Origin: Atherinomorus stipes
Lineage: Eukaryota > Chordata > Actinopteri > Atheriniformes > Atherinidae
Length of the DNA: 64,000 bases
Direction of reading: 5' to 3'
Assembly (NCBI GenBank): GCA_023101725.1
Contig: JALJCO010012911.1
Coordinates: 62,001-126,000 of the forward strand
Part shown: positions 35,228-46,199 of the stretch, piece by piece
Position numbering within the stretch: the stretch's first letter is position 1
How the letters are laid out: each line of letters opens with the position of its first letter
The notes under the pieces: generated by a model
The model's input: the letters and a program-made list of their open reading frames with translations, nothing else
Told to the model about the DNA's origin: nothing
The model's database searches: none
Made by a program: the position numbers and the translations under genes

Positions 35228-36547
35228 AATGCCCAACAGCGGCATTTTGCAGGCTCGCCTTGCAAATTGTGAGTCTGGCCCAAGGAGGGGAGGAGTTTAA
35301 GTGTTTGGTCCTGCGTTGCCTTCAATGCCCAAAATGATCACTTGAGGAGTTGGTTTGTGTTCCATCGGTTGTATGACTTGGTTATTCCCCATGTCAAGGG
35401 TTGATAGCTTCATGTATGAGTTTTGTTTAGCGTCTCTTTTCTTCCTTCCCTTTAGTTTGCTTCTGGCAGGTGCCACAGTTGCTGGGGCTGGTGGTAAAGT
35501 GGTTGTTAATGGGGTGTCTTTCAAGACCCCTTTTGGCCCTTGTTTTGTGGGAGGGGGTGTTGTGGCCCCCCATCATGTTTTTTTGTGTTTGTTTTTGGTG
35601 GGGGTTTATTGTGTAAGTGTTGTACCTGTTGGGGCTGGGGGGGGGCGAGGGTATAAGGGGGCGTCTGGGGCGCTCTTCTGCGTCTCTTCTGTGTGGCTGG
35701 GGCTCCTTTCCCCCTCCACATGGTAACCTTTTCTGTATAGGTATGATTTCTTTGCATCTTTGTACAACATAGCACACACACTGTCACTCAACCATGTATG
35801 GCACTTCACCACTGATACTCTAGATTTCCATACCCCATTTTAGTATAAGTTCTCATGATTTATATTAAACTTAATTTGAATATTACAACTTTCATTGTGT
35901 GGACTCCTCTTTTGTTGCCACCTTGAGCCATGGTGGTAACAGGGGCTTCACCTAAAATCTTGCCTAGGCTACCAGATTGGTTAAGGCTGGGCCTGATCCC
36001 AGGCGTGGGTCCCACTGCAAGGTTGGAGTTTTTATTGAAAATTTAGAGATTGGAATTATATTTTATTTTGATTAATGGCTGGTCAGTCTTGTATTTCAGA
36101 GTTCCATTCCCTCATTCATAGCACTTTACCCTATTTAAAAAATAGTGCAACAATGCAACATTGGTAAGGGTTGCTTTAATGTACATTTTCATGTAAATAT
36201 GTAAGATTGTAGTCTTTGGCTAGTTTCCATGTTTGGTCCTCAGGCAGACGGATGGTATTAAAACAATAAAAAAAAAAAAAACATGAGATAGACATAATAT
36301 GTAGGAAGATAATTTAAGAACAGGACAACTCGTTTATTGGGATCAGAATCCCATAGCGTTGCAACTGCCTCTAGAACCCGAGTTTACATATCGGTAGTTC
36401 CCTGAGCTCGAGGTGGTTCTGACTGGTCGTCGTGTCTAAGATGACAGATATAAACTAACTTACAACCCGGCAACGTGTTGGAGTTTCTGTGACATCAGCA
36501 GTTGGCTGCATGTGGACCACATCATGCTGGACGGTTACCCGCTGTTT
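35228..36547. other. T/G-rich intergenic DNA
   Basis: Long T-G-rich stretch (35430-35720). Minus-strand open frames here are Lys/Pro/Thr-rich and end GIEGNAGPNT; they could be a remnant of a retroelement N terminus, but I cannot support a gene. A poly-A run lies at 36268-36282. Confidence 0.4.
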
Positions 36548-37037
36548 AGCCCCGTTTCCACCAGCGGGTCTGGGTCGGGCCGGGCCGGATCGGTCCACGT
36601 TTTTTTGCGTCTCCACAGATAAAAACCTGTACGGGTACCCTTATATCTGACCTGACCCGGCCTACTTTTTTGGCACCCTTCGGTAGGGGTACTGATCGAA
36701 CCGATCCGGACCAAAGAGGTGGAGCTAACACAAAGCAATACATTGATTTGTTGAAAAATCTCACTTCCCGCGTGACCAAGCGTAAAAACAAAGCCGGGGT
36801 GACTCCTTTTGTTTCTGTCACGTGTGGCGCCGGTGTTTTGGTTAAACGGCGTTGCACAGCGATGATGTCACGCGATCACGTAGCAGCGCTGTCCAGCACC
36901 TCCAGAGTAAAAAGCCGGGGTCAGGGTACAGGTTGCTGTGGGGACGCAGCAGGAAATCAACACATCCGTACCAAAACCCACCCGATCCGGCCTGGCCGGA
37001 CCTGACCCGACCCAGACCCGCGGGTGGAAACGGGGCT
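36548..37037. mobile_element. MITE with about 45-bp GC-rich inverted ends
   Basis: The left end AGCCCCGTTTCCACCAGCGG and the right end GGTGGAAACGGGGCT are inverted copies, and the similarity continues inward (GGTCTGGGTCGGG / CCCGACCCAGACC, then GGCCGGATCGG / CCGATCCGGCC). The interior contains ATGATGTCACGCGATCACGTAGCAGCG. A right-half copy lies at 40445-40613. No transposase. TTT flanks both ends, a possible 3-bp target. Confidence 0.8.
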
Positions 37038-37469
37038 TTTTACTGCAGTTACCTGCTTGTTGCAGCTGTTACTCAATTGGCTGTTTTGCTAAATGGTACG
37101 AAATAAATTATGTCTTTATTTTCATAGTTGAGTTAGATTTTATTTCATGTGCTGCGTTTGCTGTGCTCGGAGAACATGGGAAAAGTGCGCAATTGCACAC
37201 GCACTGCTCAGAGTGAACATACAAGATCGCCATAATCTTAAAATTTAGAATAAGAAAAGAGAAACTTTAATGTCCCACAAAGGATAAGTTGTCTTTGGTT
37301 TTAAGAATCACATTATTAAAGCGAAGGAACCAAGATAAAACACATTTTAATTGAAATGGTCATTCATTATTTTTCAAATGTGGGGAGCCGCATCAGAGGG
37401 ATTAAAGAGCCCTAGCTCAGCCCCTAGCTGACCTCTGGTTGGGGGGGGTGGTTTGGGATTAGGCTTGTC
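37038..37469. other. no feature seen
   Basis: No exon, repeat end or RNA gene recognised. Confidence 0.4.
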
Positions 37470-37659
37470 CCTGCAGGACTAAATGGTGCCTTCGCAGACA
37501 CTCAGGAAAAGGGGGAACAGCACAAGATCCAAGGTTTTATGAAGCTTTCAACTCAACATGAAGTCCAGTTTGATCCCAGACTGCTTCAGTTTGACTTTAA
37601 GCTTGAAGTTGATGAAACTTGGGTCAGATTCAGAAGGAGGAAACTGCAGCAGATAAAAT
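37470..37659. repeat. dispersed repeat, copy 2 of a pair
   Basis: Matches 7861-8088 (for example CAGACACTCAGGAAAA and CTCAACATGAAGTCCAGTT), with this copy shorter by several small gaps. Confidence 0.6.
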
Positions 37660-38222
37660 AACAACTGCACCTACTTCTTTTCTAAAGAAACTCTAAGCAG
37701 TCCTTCCAGAACCAGTTCTAATCTGCCTCTGGCTCTCAGACATGTCTGACTCCGTTCAAGTATTTACTTCACATCAGTTTAAAACCAAATAAAGTTCCTG
37801 GACGGACGTTTCTGCTTCCTGTTCTTTACCTCAGAGCTGAATTACATTAAGAATGAAATTATTCACAGTCCTGGGTTTGATCTAAACACCATATCTACAG
37901 AGAACTGAAGGAACTACAACATTTCATTGCGAAATTCTTGGAACAGTTTCTGTTCAGTGTCTGGAGAAAGAAAATCTTTCATCAGTCGCTGGAGGCGTTT
38001 TCTGGGTAAACTGGAGTTTACACGGGACTTTCCATGCATGTGAGAATGATGAGAAGCAGAATATCAGACAGGAGAAGTGTTTAATTATCAGAGAGAATCT
38101 TTATTATTACTGGACAACAAAAAATGACATTTGAAGTGCAACTCCACACTCACGTTAACAGAAGAAAAGCCATCAGATTTAAGCTTAAACTAACACTCTC
38201 ATCACTCTCTCATGCCACTCAC

Positions 38223-38510
38223 TCATACACATACACACGCACACACACACACACACCTTTGTACTTCTATCTTAGTGAGGACACTCATTGACATAATGCA
38301 TTCTCTAGCCCCTTTTCCTAATCCTAACTACCACAACTGATTGCCTAAACCGAACCCTTGCCCTAACCCTAACCAAAACCTAATTGTAACCTAAACTCTA
38401 AAACCAAATCTTGACCCTCAAAAATGGGTTTTTCTTTGATTTTTTTTTTTTTTTTTTTGTGAGGACCCGCCAAAATGTCCTCACTTTGCTGGTGAAAAGC
38501 ACAAAATGGT
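38223..38510. mobile_element. GTGAGGAC repeat with telomere-like core
   Basis: The left part after a CA run reads TTAGTGAGGACACTCATTG; the right part reads GTGAGGACCCGCCAAAATGTCCTCAC. The middle has degenerate CCCTAA units (CCCTAACCCTAACC at about 38362). Fish genomes carry a common element of this wording. It replaces the tail of the left receptor-module copy from 38510 down. Confidence 0.55.
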
Positions 38511-38570
38511 CCAATCCCTGATCAGCCTGGGTGGGAGGAGTCATCACCATGGAGACGCACAGGTCACTTC
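38398..38570 (-). pseudogene. receptor module copy 1, altered tail exon
   Basis: Acceptor CTGTCTACAG just above 38570. It begins [18 protein letters not shown] as in copy 2, but after QGLD the sequence leaves the duplication and reads into the GTGAGGAC repeat and a poly-T (Lys) run until a stop at 38398. The native tail is lost. Confidence 0.65.
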
Positions 38571-38639
38571 CTGTAGACAGACGGAGCAGGTTGAGGAGAA
38601 AATCATGATTGATTGATTGACAGGTGAGTGAATGGTTAC

Positions 38640-38795
38640 CTGTGTCTCTGTGTCGGTATAAAGACACCATGAGGAGGGTGGAGATGACGTATGGACAGAA
38701 CACCAGCAGGTGGAGGAGAGAGAACCAGAGATGGAGGGAGGAGGAGCCAGGGGACGGAGCTACAGCAGTGGGCGGGGCTCTAGTTGTAGGTTTAC
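38640..38795 (-). pseudogene. receptor module copy 1, transmembrane exon
   Basis: 156 bp, acceptor CTCTCTGCAG, donor GTAACC, open as such: [17 protein letters not shown], then a hydrophobic stretch [20 protein letters not shown] and RHRDTG. A Pro/Thr stalk followed by one membrane helix suits a type I immune receptor. Called pseudogene because the exon before it is out of frame and the exon after has lost its end. Confidence 0.7.
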
Positions 38796-38866
38796 CTGCA
38801 GAGAGAATCCACCTGGTCAGGTGACTGTGGATGAAATCAGTGTGAAATGAGAGTGAAGCCCCTCAC

Positions 38867-38940
38867 CTGTAACAGAGATGGACCCATGCAGGGAGATGAA
38901 AGTTGGTGGAGATGTGGTGGTGGTGGTGGTGGGGGGGTTT
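38867..38940 (-). pseudogene. receptor module copy 1, stalk exon with 10-bp deletion
   Basis: Counterpart of 62090-62173 but 74 instead of 84 bp; the loss is in the GGT-repeat part (38908-38937). The deletion is not a multiple of three, so it shifts the frame relative to the membrane exon. Confidence 0.7.
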
Positions 38941-39075
38941 CTGGAATGAAGAACAGATAATAAATGTGACGCCTACAAATGTAACATCACAAGTGTAGTA
39001 TTATTAGGGTTTTTTTGTAATGAAGAAGGTCCATTTTCCAAGGAGTGCATTGATTTACAGTAACTTTATTTCTAC

Positions 39076-40027
39076 TGTAATGGCAATCTCAGGCCAGCAG
39101 AGGGAGTCTCTCCCTAGGTGAGTGCTGGGTGTGGTAGTTTGCGGGGAGGCGCTGCGTGCTAAGACCAGAGCCTGCCTGCCGACAGACTACACCTGTTTCC
39201 CTCACAAGTTGAGAGATCCTGCATGAACACCAGCCACGTCTCCCGTGTATTTACTGTTGTTCTGTGTTTCAGGTGAGAACCCCCCTTTAAACTAATGGAA
39301 AATACTGTATCTTGTCCATAAATGCCCAGGAATGATTAGTGAAACGTTTAGGTAAAGAAATGTCCGTTTATTAGTTTGTTCCTTTGTTAGAATGATCGCC
39401 GATCTATGACACGGACCGGCTAACTAGCATTAGCTAAGAGGCTAACACAGGACACGGTCATTAAGCTTGTTGGCTATTAACAGCAGTAAGCTGTAGGTAA
39501 ATGTGGGCCACACAACCAGAGTTTAGGACTTGATAAAAGCGACAGTAAGGCTCCATGATTTAGTTTCTGTATTTTTTAACATGATTGTTTTCAGAGGGAT
39601 TCATGATTAACTTTATGTGTGTTGCTAAGTGATTTCTTTGTGAAGGTGGTAACAGTTATTAAAAGAGGATCAGTCATATCTTGGAGCTGTAAGTGTCCAA
39701 ACAGCAGATCACAATATGTGAATGAAAAGGTGTTGGAAGGTTTGTGTTGGTGATGTATTAAATAGTTGCAGAAGTACTTTGTCGTGGGTTACAGGACCAA
39801 TGTTAATTTTTGTGTTATTGCACAATGGGATAAGTCTACAGAGACGATGAACCTGTTCAGTAAGACACTGAAATACAGTTGGACTATGGGAAAAAGCTGA
39901 CGTGATAAATAAATGACAAGTTGAGAGATCCTGCATGAACACCAGCCACGTCTCCCGTGTATTTACTGTTGTTCTGTGTTTCAGCTTATTAACTGTCAGC
40001 GGGTCACGGGCTCCGGTACCTGCTACA
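39076..40027 (+). mobile_element. LTR-like sequence split by a 643-bp insert
   Basis: Begins TGTAATGGCAATCTCAGG and ends GGTACCTGCTACA (TGTA/TACA ends). A 69-bp segment (ACAAGTTGAGAGATCCTGC to TGTGTTTCAG) occurs at both 39204-39272 and 39916-39984, enclosing 643 bp. After the first copy comes GTGAGAAC; after the second, the rest of the LTR-like sequence. No host target duplication was seen. The first 117 bp recur at 62311-62427. Confidence 0.5.
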
Positions 40028-40189
40028 TAAGCATTTGAAAATTGGACAACAATGTGGCCTCAGGACCACTTCAAACGTAGGGAGCTAGTTGTTTTTTTAA
40101 ATCTATAGTTCACCATGCTGCTGTTTCTTTATCAATTATACTTTGGTGCCTCATGCGTCCATAAAATATGGAGTATCTAAGTTTTCTCA

Positions 40190-40440
40190 CCCACTCAGGA
40201 CGCTTGGATTACATTGGACGAGCAGTATGGAGGAATATTGACAAGTTTTTGTGGACTTTTATGGACCTTTTTGGCTCGGGCCCCGGTGAACTCCATTATA
40301 TGAAAGTTGGGGGGAAATGAGAAGCCTTCCTGATCTTCGGCTGCATTTGAGATAGTAAAAAAGTGCTCCAGAGTCTTGCTCACCATGAGGGGAAGTGGAA
40401 AATAAAGTTACATCATTCTGTGGGTGTGCTATTCCTTTAA
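40190..40440 (-). repeat. interspersed repeat family A, copy 1
   Basis: Shares a long stretch with 51222-51458 (GAGCAGTATGGAGGAATATTGAC, CTTTTTGGCTCGGGCCCCGGTGAACTCCATTATA, GGAAAATAAAGTTACATCATTC). An inverted partial copy lies at 55868-56015. The open minus frame (about 62 codons) is shared between copies but has no known domain. Confidence 0.8.
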
Positions 40441-40444
40441 GCAG

Positions 40445-40613
40445 TGCGATGATGTCACATGATCACGTAGCAGCGTTAGCTGGTTAATACTCCAGGAAAA
40501 CGGTCCAGTTTGCTGTGGGGACGCAATGTAAAAACAACGTATCCTTCCAAAACTCACCTGACCCGATCCGGCCTGACCCGACCTGACACAGACTCGTAGG
40601 TGGAAACGGGGCT
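40445..40613. repeat. right half of the AGCCCCGTTTCC MITE
   Basis: Carries GATGATGTCACATGATCACGTAGCAGCG and ends GGTGGAAACGGGGCTA as in 36548-37037. The left half is absent; family A sequence adjoins it. Confidence 0.75.
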
Positions 40614-40698
40614 AAAATGTTCCAAATCACGGACAGTATGGGGGTCTCTGCTGGAACTATGGCTGGCAGTTAATGAGGTAACTTGATTTGGTTGAAAG

Positions 40699-41190
40699 TT
40701 AAAGATAGAGTCCGAAGTTCCTTTGGGCCTCTACTCCCGTGCCGTAGTGCGTTTGAACGCAACTCTTTCCCCCCCTGCCTGTAATTTGCTCTTTTGTATT
40801 GTTTTGGTCTGGTCGGGACGTTTCTGGGGGGAGATTTCTGTTTATATTGGCAGCCAATGACAGAGCTAAGAGCATGACGCTGTGTGGGAATAAGCTCATG
40901 ATTGGAGCAGACGCCAGTCACTCGAACTCTCAAAGGAAAAAGAAAGAAAGAAAGGAAACACCGTGGATGCACCGAAGAAAATGTAAGAGCTTCAGATAAT
41001 GCACTTTGGAAAACCAGGTTAATAATAGTTTGGCTTGTACCCGCTTCTGAGCTCTGAGGGAGAAGCTTGAAGTTGAATAGGCTAGCTAGAACGAGGCGGC
41101 CATTAGCCTGAGAGGGAGGAGCGCTAAGTTTGAATACTGTTGTTTGCAAACAGAAACGCTGGAGGGACTTCGGACTCTATCCTTTAAATA
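40699..41190. mobile_element. TTAA-flanked inverted-repeat element
   Basis: The left end is TTAAAGATAGAGTCCGAAGTTC and the right end GGACTTCGGACTCTATCCTTTAA. TTAA at both borders is the piggyBac-type target. About 490 bp, no transposase. A diverged partial copy lies at 41610-41805 and a shorter piece at 57490-57580. Confidence 0.7.
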
Positions 41191-41609
41191 TTCAGCTTCT
41201 GTCTTGTTGCTGCTGTTGATTAAACATGTTTTGTGTGTAACTTGGATGACAGCCAGAGGGAGAAAACCCCTGACCCAGAGAACATGACTGCATACTCCAC
41301 CTGCTTTGTTTATTTTTGAAACTCAAACCAGGGGGGGGGGGGAGAGTATTCCAGGAACTGGGTTATGTTGGTCAACTCTGAGTATGTTAACCCTGAGGTG
41401 AGGTAAACTCAGTCACCGGTTCCAGAAAGAGGGGTAACTCTGAGACAATCACCATGGTAACAGACTGTGAACATAACCTCCTATCTGGCAGGTTATCTTT
41501 AAGAAACCCTGAGTTTCTATCAGTCTCCTCCACCTGGAGCAGCTGTCAGGCATGGATTGTACATACTAACATGATTCGCTGATGTGGCGAAGAAAAGGAA
41601 GTTTTCAAG

Positions 41610-41805
41610 GAAGCTTCGAGATGCTGCATGTTGGAAAACCAGGGTTAATGTTGGTTTGGCTTTCACCCACTTCCGAGTTCTGAAGGAGAGGCTTGAAGCT
41701 GGAAAGACTGAAGAGCAATGCAGCCATTACCCGAAGAGCTGTTGGTTTGAATACTGTTGTTTGCAAACAGAAACAGGGAGAAACTCCGGACTCTACCTTT
41801 AATAA
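41610..41805. repeat. partial copy of the TTAA-flanked element
   Basis: Shares GGCTTGAAGCTGGAA, TTTGAATACTGTTGTTTGCAAACAGAAAC and CTCCGGACTCTACCTTTAA with the right part of 40699-41190. Confidence 0.65.
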
Positions 41806-42164
41806 AATGTTTACATTATAACATCGTAATTCCCCAAGTACACATTGCTTTTGCCATAAGAAGAAATGGAAGAAATTTCTTATTATAGTTTAGTTATACA
41901 AGACATTTTCTCCACTTTTTGCTTACATTTAATTTAATTTTAATTTTATTCTTTTTATTTTATTTTTTTAAATGTCACTTTGGCCTTTCCCCTCTCTTAG
42001 CAGAGGTATTCCTTGCAACCTATTGATGAGCTGTTTCTGTTCCAACTGTACCTAGCTGCTGGTCTTAAGGAGACATGGTTGCTTTCGGACTGTAGGAACC
42101 TTTTGGAGTTCCTAGAACTTTTTCGGGAACCAGGCCGTTTTTTGTGTATTCAGACACATAGGAA

Positions 42165-43590
42165 CTAGTGTAGCAGGAGGACATCCCCTCATGCTCCTTG
42201 AGTCATGGGTGGCTGACACTGCCCCTACAGCCAACAATCGCCTCTGGAGGGCACCCTATAAAAGGAGAGTAGTGGCATTATCGGTTACTCTCTTCCTCTG
42301 GTTCCTCTGCTTTGCTTCCGGGTCGCCTCGGCTGCTTGTACCGGCACAGGTAGGTTTGCAGTGGCTGCTAATGCGCTTAATGGATAATTGTGGTGCTGAT
42401 GTGCATGTTTGTGGTTTGTTAGACAAGGCGCTCGTGGTTACAGCGCTCGTGATCAGCACTGTCGATCCAGTCTGGTCGTAATCGGCCGTTCTGCCTCCGT
42501 CCTCTTACTCAGTGGGATTTCTCTGGTAGCTGGATCGGTATGTATGCTGTATGATGATCTGATGCATTCACTTCCTGCTCCTCCACAAATTAGTAACGTT
42601 GTCTTGTTGACAGGGCTGTGTGGGGCTTGGTGATCTGGGGAACTCCAGCGGCGTTAACTTAGGAGAAACAACACAGCTTTGACACACAGTTGAGCTGCCT
42701 CTTTCACAGCGCACGGCAGTCGGACGCCTGAGCTGCGGCTCCCCCTCTGTCCCAACTTCTGTTTAACCGCGGTGGTGCGGTCTGGGGCGCCTTAATCGGC
42801 TGGTATCGTGGCTGGTTAGGTCTGGAGCCCGCCTCCAGCAGAACTGCCCTAATCCAGCAGCACAGGCTGGACTGGATTGTTTTAAAGGGCTGCTTATGTG
42901 ATGACTGTTCAACCTCTTTTACTGGACTGATTCTTGAGCGTTATCTTTATTATTTTTCCTTATCCTGAGTTGATTTAGTTATTGGGTTGCCTGAGTCCAT
43001 GGGGAATCGCATTTTGGGCTAAATTTGTTCCTGTGACTCTTGATGCTGTTTTTTGTTATTTCTTTTGGTTTATTTCTTTGTTTTGTGTGTGAAAAGCTGC
43101 TTATGCCACTCTTTGTCCTTTCAGTTGCTGAGAGCTGACGTGGTGGCTCCTGGTGTCCTGGTGGTGGGGAATTCCCTTTTTGGTGTGCAGTGCCTCCCCG
43201 TCCCAGTCCTCTATTGTTTCACCGAGTGCATGTGTGTAGTGACTGCCACGAGTGATTTGGGGTGCCTTCCGCTTGGTTTTGGTTTGTCTTTTGGGATCAC
43301 TCCTCACTTCGCCTCGACCCACTCCATCAGGTAAGCCTCAGCACCTGAATCAGGTTCCCCCCTTGCCTTCCCGTGTGTGTGTGTGTGCAGTATATCTTAA
43401 CCATGTTTTAAATAAAGGATTGTTATTTTTTTAAAAATTATAACCACGTCTCTGACTCTCTATGGTAGAACGGATCTGCGTACCTTACCTTTAAATTAAT
43501 TCCTTGGGTGAAATTCCCAAGGTGGCGTTGTTGGTCCATAAGAAATTATTACCAAGTTCCCTTTATACGCTGCTCGTGTTGCCACACTAG
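42165..43590 (+). mobile_element. solo-LTR candidate, 1.4 kb, with CTAG duplication
   Basis: The insert 42169-43586 begins TGTAG and ends CCACA and is flanked by CTAG on both sides (42165-42168, 43587-43590). Outside, the two flanks join into one GGAACTAGGAACC-like host repeat. Inside, a TATA box (TATAAAAGG, 42257-42265) lies near the left end and AATAAA (43411-43416) near the right, the usual order of a sense LTR. A GCACAG/GTAGGT splice donor lies near 42350. No internal direct repeat or coding frame was found, so it is read as a solo LTR; a non-coding LTR derivative is the alternative. Confidence 0.6.
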
Positions 43591-44992
43591 GAACCTCAGC
43601 CCTCAGTTCCTAGAACCTTTTTAGCTCCTACTCCGAGGCAGGGTCTTTTCGGGGTTCCATAGGAACTGAAATACGTAGATGTTTGATGATTGGTAGAGCT
43701 GGCAAGCCCCACCCCTTGCGTGATCTCCGCTTCTTCCACCCCGCCATATTCAAAAAGTCCCACAGCTGTTGGCATGTTTATGAGATTGCAATAACAAGAA
43801 CTATGACAATAGGAGTGTACCAATTCACTATTAACCCGATCACAATGGTACACATCCCGAATTGATAACTATTTTGAAATGTCCGGAAGCAATTATTTTC
43901 ATATTAATTTAATGACCAAACGCAGCAGCAAAGTATAGCAGTAGAATCTGCGGCTGCCGCCCGGACACTTTAGTGAACGGACTGTCCACTAAAGTGTCCG
44001 AGCGCACTTCAACAAAAGGTAAACAAAGGAAAGGGAGGGGAAGCTGGTGAGTTAGCTTTTATAATAGCTTTGAATAAAAAAGATGGAAAAGCCAAATAAA
44101 GTTGCAAATTGTGTCAGTACAATCTGCATCACTTTAGTGGACTAACCCCCCGTCCGTCCGCTAAAGTGTCCGGGCATACTTCAACGAAAGCTAAACAATG
44201 CGCTAGTAGAGCAGCTTTCCAACAGGGGGCTGTTCCATGATTAGATCTGCTGGAGCATAAATTTGTCTCCATCACAGATATTGCGTCAAACATGGTCCTT
44301 CTTAAGGTCCTCCTTCGTGCGAACGCAAGCTGATGGGGAAGGTACTTCTTATAACTAAACTCGACTACAGTGAGTTCATTTTATAATTTCCTCGGCATTG
44401 TCAAATATGTTAATATTGAAATAAACATAATATAACTATAGACTAATTGGCCAAACGCCACGCCTAGGCCGTCCACTATTGCTGGGGGAGCGTTTCTGTA
44501 CATGTGTGATTTGAACAGATGAGAATCAGACTTTTTCTTAACATGGAGGAAATCTGGAAGAACTGTCACATTTCTGGTTGTTGGAACATCAGAGGAAAAC
44601 TTTAATTGTGAGAAGCTGGAGCTGATGGAACTATGTATCATGTGAAGAGTTTGGGCTGCTGGTGGGACAGTACACTTCTTTTTTGGATTGGTCCAAATTC
44701 AGAATCCACAAGTGGCTTCTCCAGAGGATCCAAATAACTGTATACCTCTGCCACTCAAAGCACAGACAGGTCAGGAAGAGGTCCAGCCAGTCCCCTGAAG
44801 AGAGTACTCCTTTGAACAAAACATCACAAAGGTGTGTTTAACTTGGTGCTAAAATATATACGGCAGCAAGACACGAAAGATGTATAATCAGCATTACAAG
44901 CACGATTTTTGAAAAAAATTTTCACAGAATGCACGCAAAAGCAAAAAAAAAAAAGGTATAACAGGCCTTATGGAACATGGTCCATAGCCAAT
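43591..44992. other. repeat-derived, no gene seen
   Basis: CTAAAGTGTCCGAGCGCACTTCAAC near 43996 and CTAAAGTGTCCGGGCATACTTCAAC near 44161 are direct repeats of one phrase. The remaining open frames (44381-44819, minus) have no recognisable domain. Confidence 0.4.
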
Positions 44993-46127
44993 AGGGGATT
45001 ATCACGCTTACCGGAAGTTGCCGGCTTTTGACACTTCCTCTTCCGGGCCATGTTGACGACAGCGTTCTGCTCTGTTATACTGTTTAAATCGGATAAATTC
45101 CAAACATATTTAAGTTTTCATTCTAGACTGAAATGATACTGGATCAAAAGCTGGATCAAAGCGATCGATTCGCCGCGGTGAAGGGCCGAACTTTATAATA
45201 AAACACACGTTTGTTTGTCCCCGGTGGGGCCAACACCGGCACTTCACAGCATGCTAGCATTAGCCAGCTAGCGTTTACTGACGTGCTTAACATTGTGCGT
45301 CTTAAAACACACAAACATCTGAAAATCGGGTCTGTACCTCCCCGTTTCCAGTGGAACAACTGGGGACTGCCAAGAAAGGAGACGCTTTCAGACGATTGTG
45401 TGTTTTCAGCCGCACAAAGTTAGGCACGATATCGAGCTGGCTAATGCTAACCTGCTAACACGACTGCGCAGTCTGCCGGCCACAAACAAACGTGTGTCGT
45501 TTTATTATAAAGTTCGGTCCTTCACCGCGGCGAATCGGTCGTTTTAATCCACTTCTTCCTCAGCATCACTTCAGTCTGGAATGAAAACTTGGCATTGGCG
45601 TTTATCCGATTTACAAAGTTTAACAGAGTAGTAGCTGGCGGACTTTTGTTGCAGGTTAGCATTAGCCAGCTTGATGAAATTAACTTTGGGCGGCTGAAAA
45701 CACACAAGCATCTGAAAGCGTCTCCTTTCTTGGCAGTCCCCAGTTGTTCCACTGGAAACGGGGAGGTACAGACCCGATTTTCAGATGTTTGTGTGTTTTA
45801 AGACGCACAATGTTAAGCACGTCAGTAAACGTTAGCTGGCTAATGCTAGCATGCTGTGAAGTGCCGGTGTTGTGCCCCACCGGGGACAAACAAACGTGTG
45901 TTTTATTATAAAGTTCGTCCCTTCACCGCGGCAAATCGATCGCTTTGATCCAGCTTTTGATCCAGTATCACTTCAGTCTAGAATGAAAACTTAAATATGT
46001 TTGGAATTTATCCGATTTAAACAGTATAACAGAGCAGAAACGGCTGTCGTTAACATGGCCCGGAAGAGGAAGTGCCAAATGTTTCAACTTCCGGAAAACG
46101 GAACGCGGAAATGTGATAACCCTATAG
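44993..46127. mobile_element. foldback (long inverted-repeat) element
   Basis: The arms 44993-45420 and about 45690-46127 are inverted copies of roughly 430 bp, including the ends (GATTATCACGCTTACCGGAAG / CTTCCGGAAAACGGAACGC...GTGATAACC). The spacer carries a further shorter copy of the arm wording (TTATTATAAAGTTCGG, CCACTTCTTCCTCAGCATCACTTCAG). A related, more diverged arrangement is at 48240-49015. No transposase frame. Confidence 0.85.
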
Positions 46128-46199
46128 ATGGCAGCCAACAAAGTGATGTTGTAAAAGAAGACCCACCTTGATGAGAGAACTGACAATTGGAAATGTCAA

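Larger units (their letters stand above)
38511..39194. repeat. dispersed duplication, left copy
   Basis: Nearly identical to 61734-62427 over about 685-695 bp, in the same orientation, 23 kb away. It spans the receptor stalk, membrane and tail-start exons plus the start of an LTR-like sequence. Confidence 0.9.

Noticed and set aside
35297..35777. Lys/Pro/Thr-rich minus frames ending GIEGNAGPNT, resembling a 2A-like or retroelement N-terminal segment
   Set aside because: The D-x-E-x-N-P-G-P pattern is not met, the frames are low-complexity, and no following reverse transcriptase is present.
38340..38420. Interstitial telomere
   Set aside because: Only two to three perfect CCCTAA units among degenerate ones, inside a recognised GTGAGGAC-type repeat.
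40670..41149. 159-codon minus-strand frame
   Set aside because: It lies almost entirely within the TTAA-flanked inverted-repeat element and its shorter copies do not preserve the frame.
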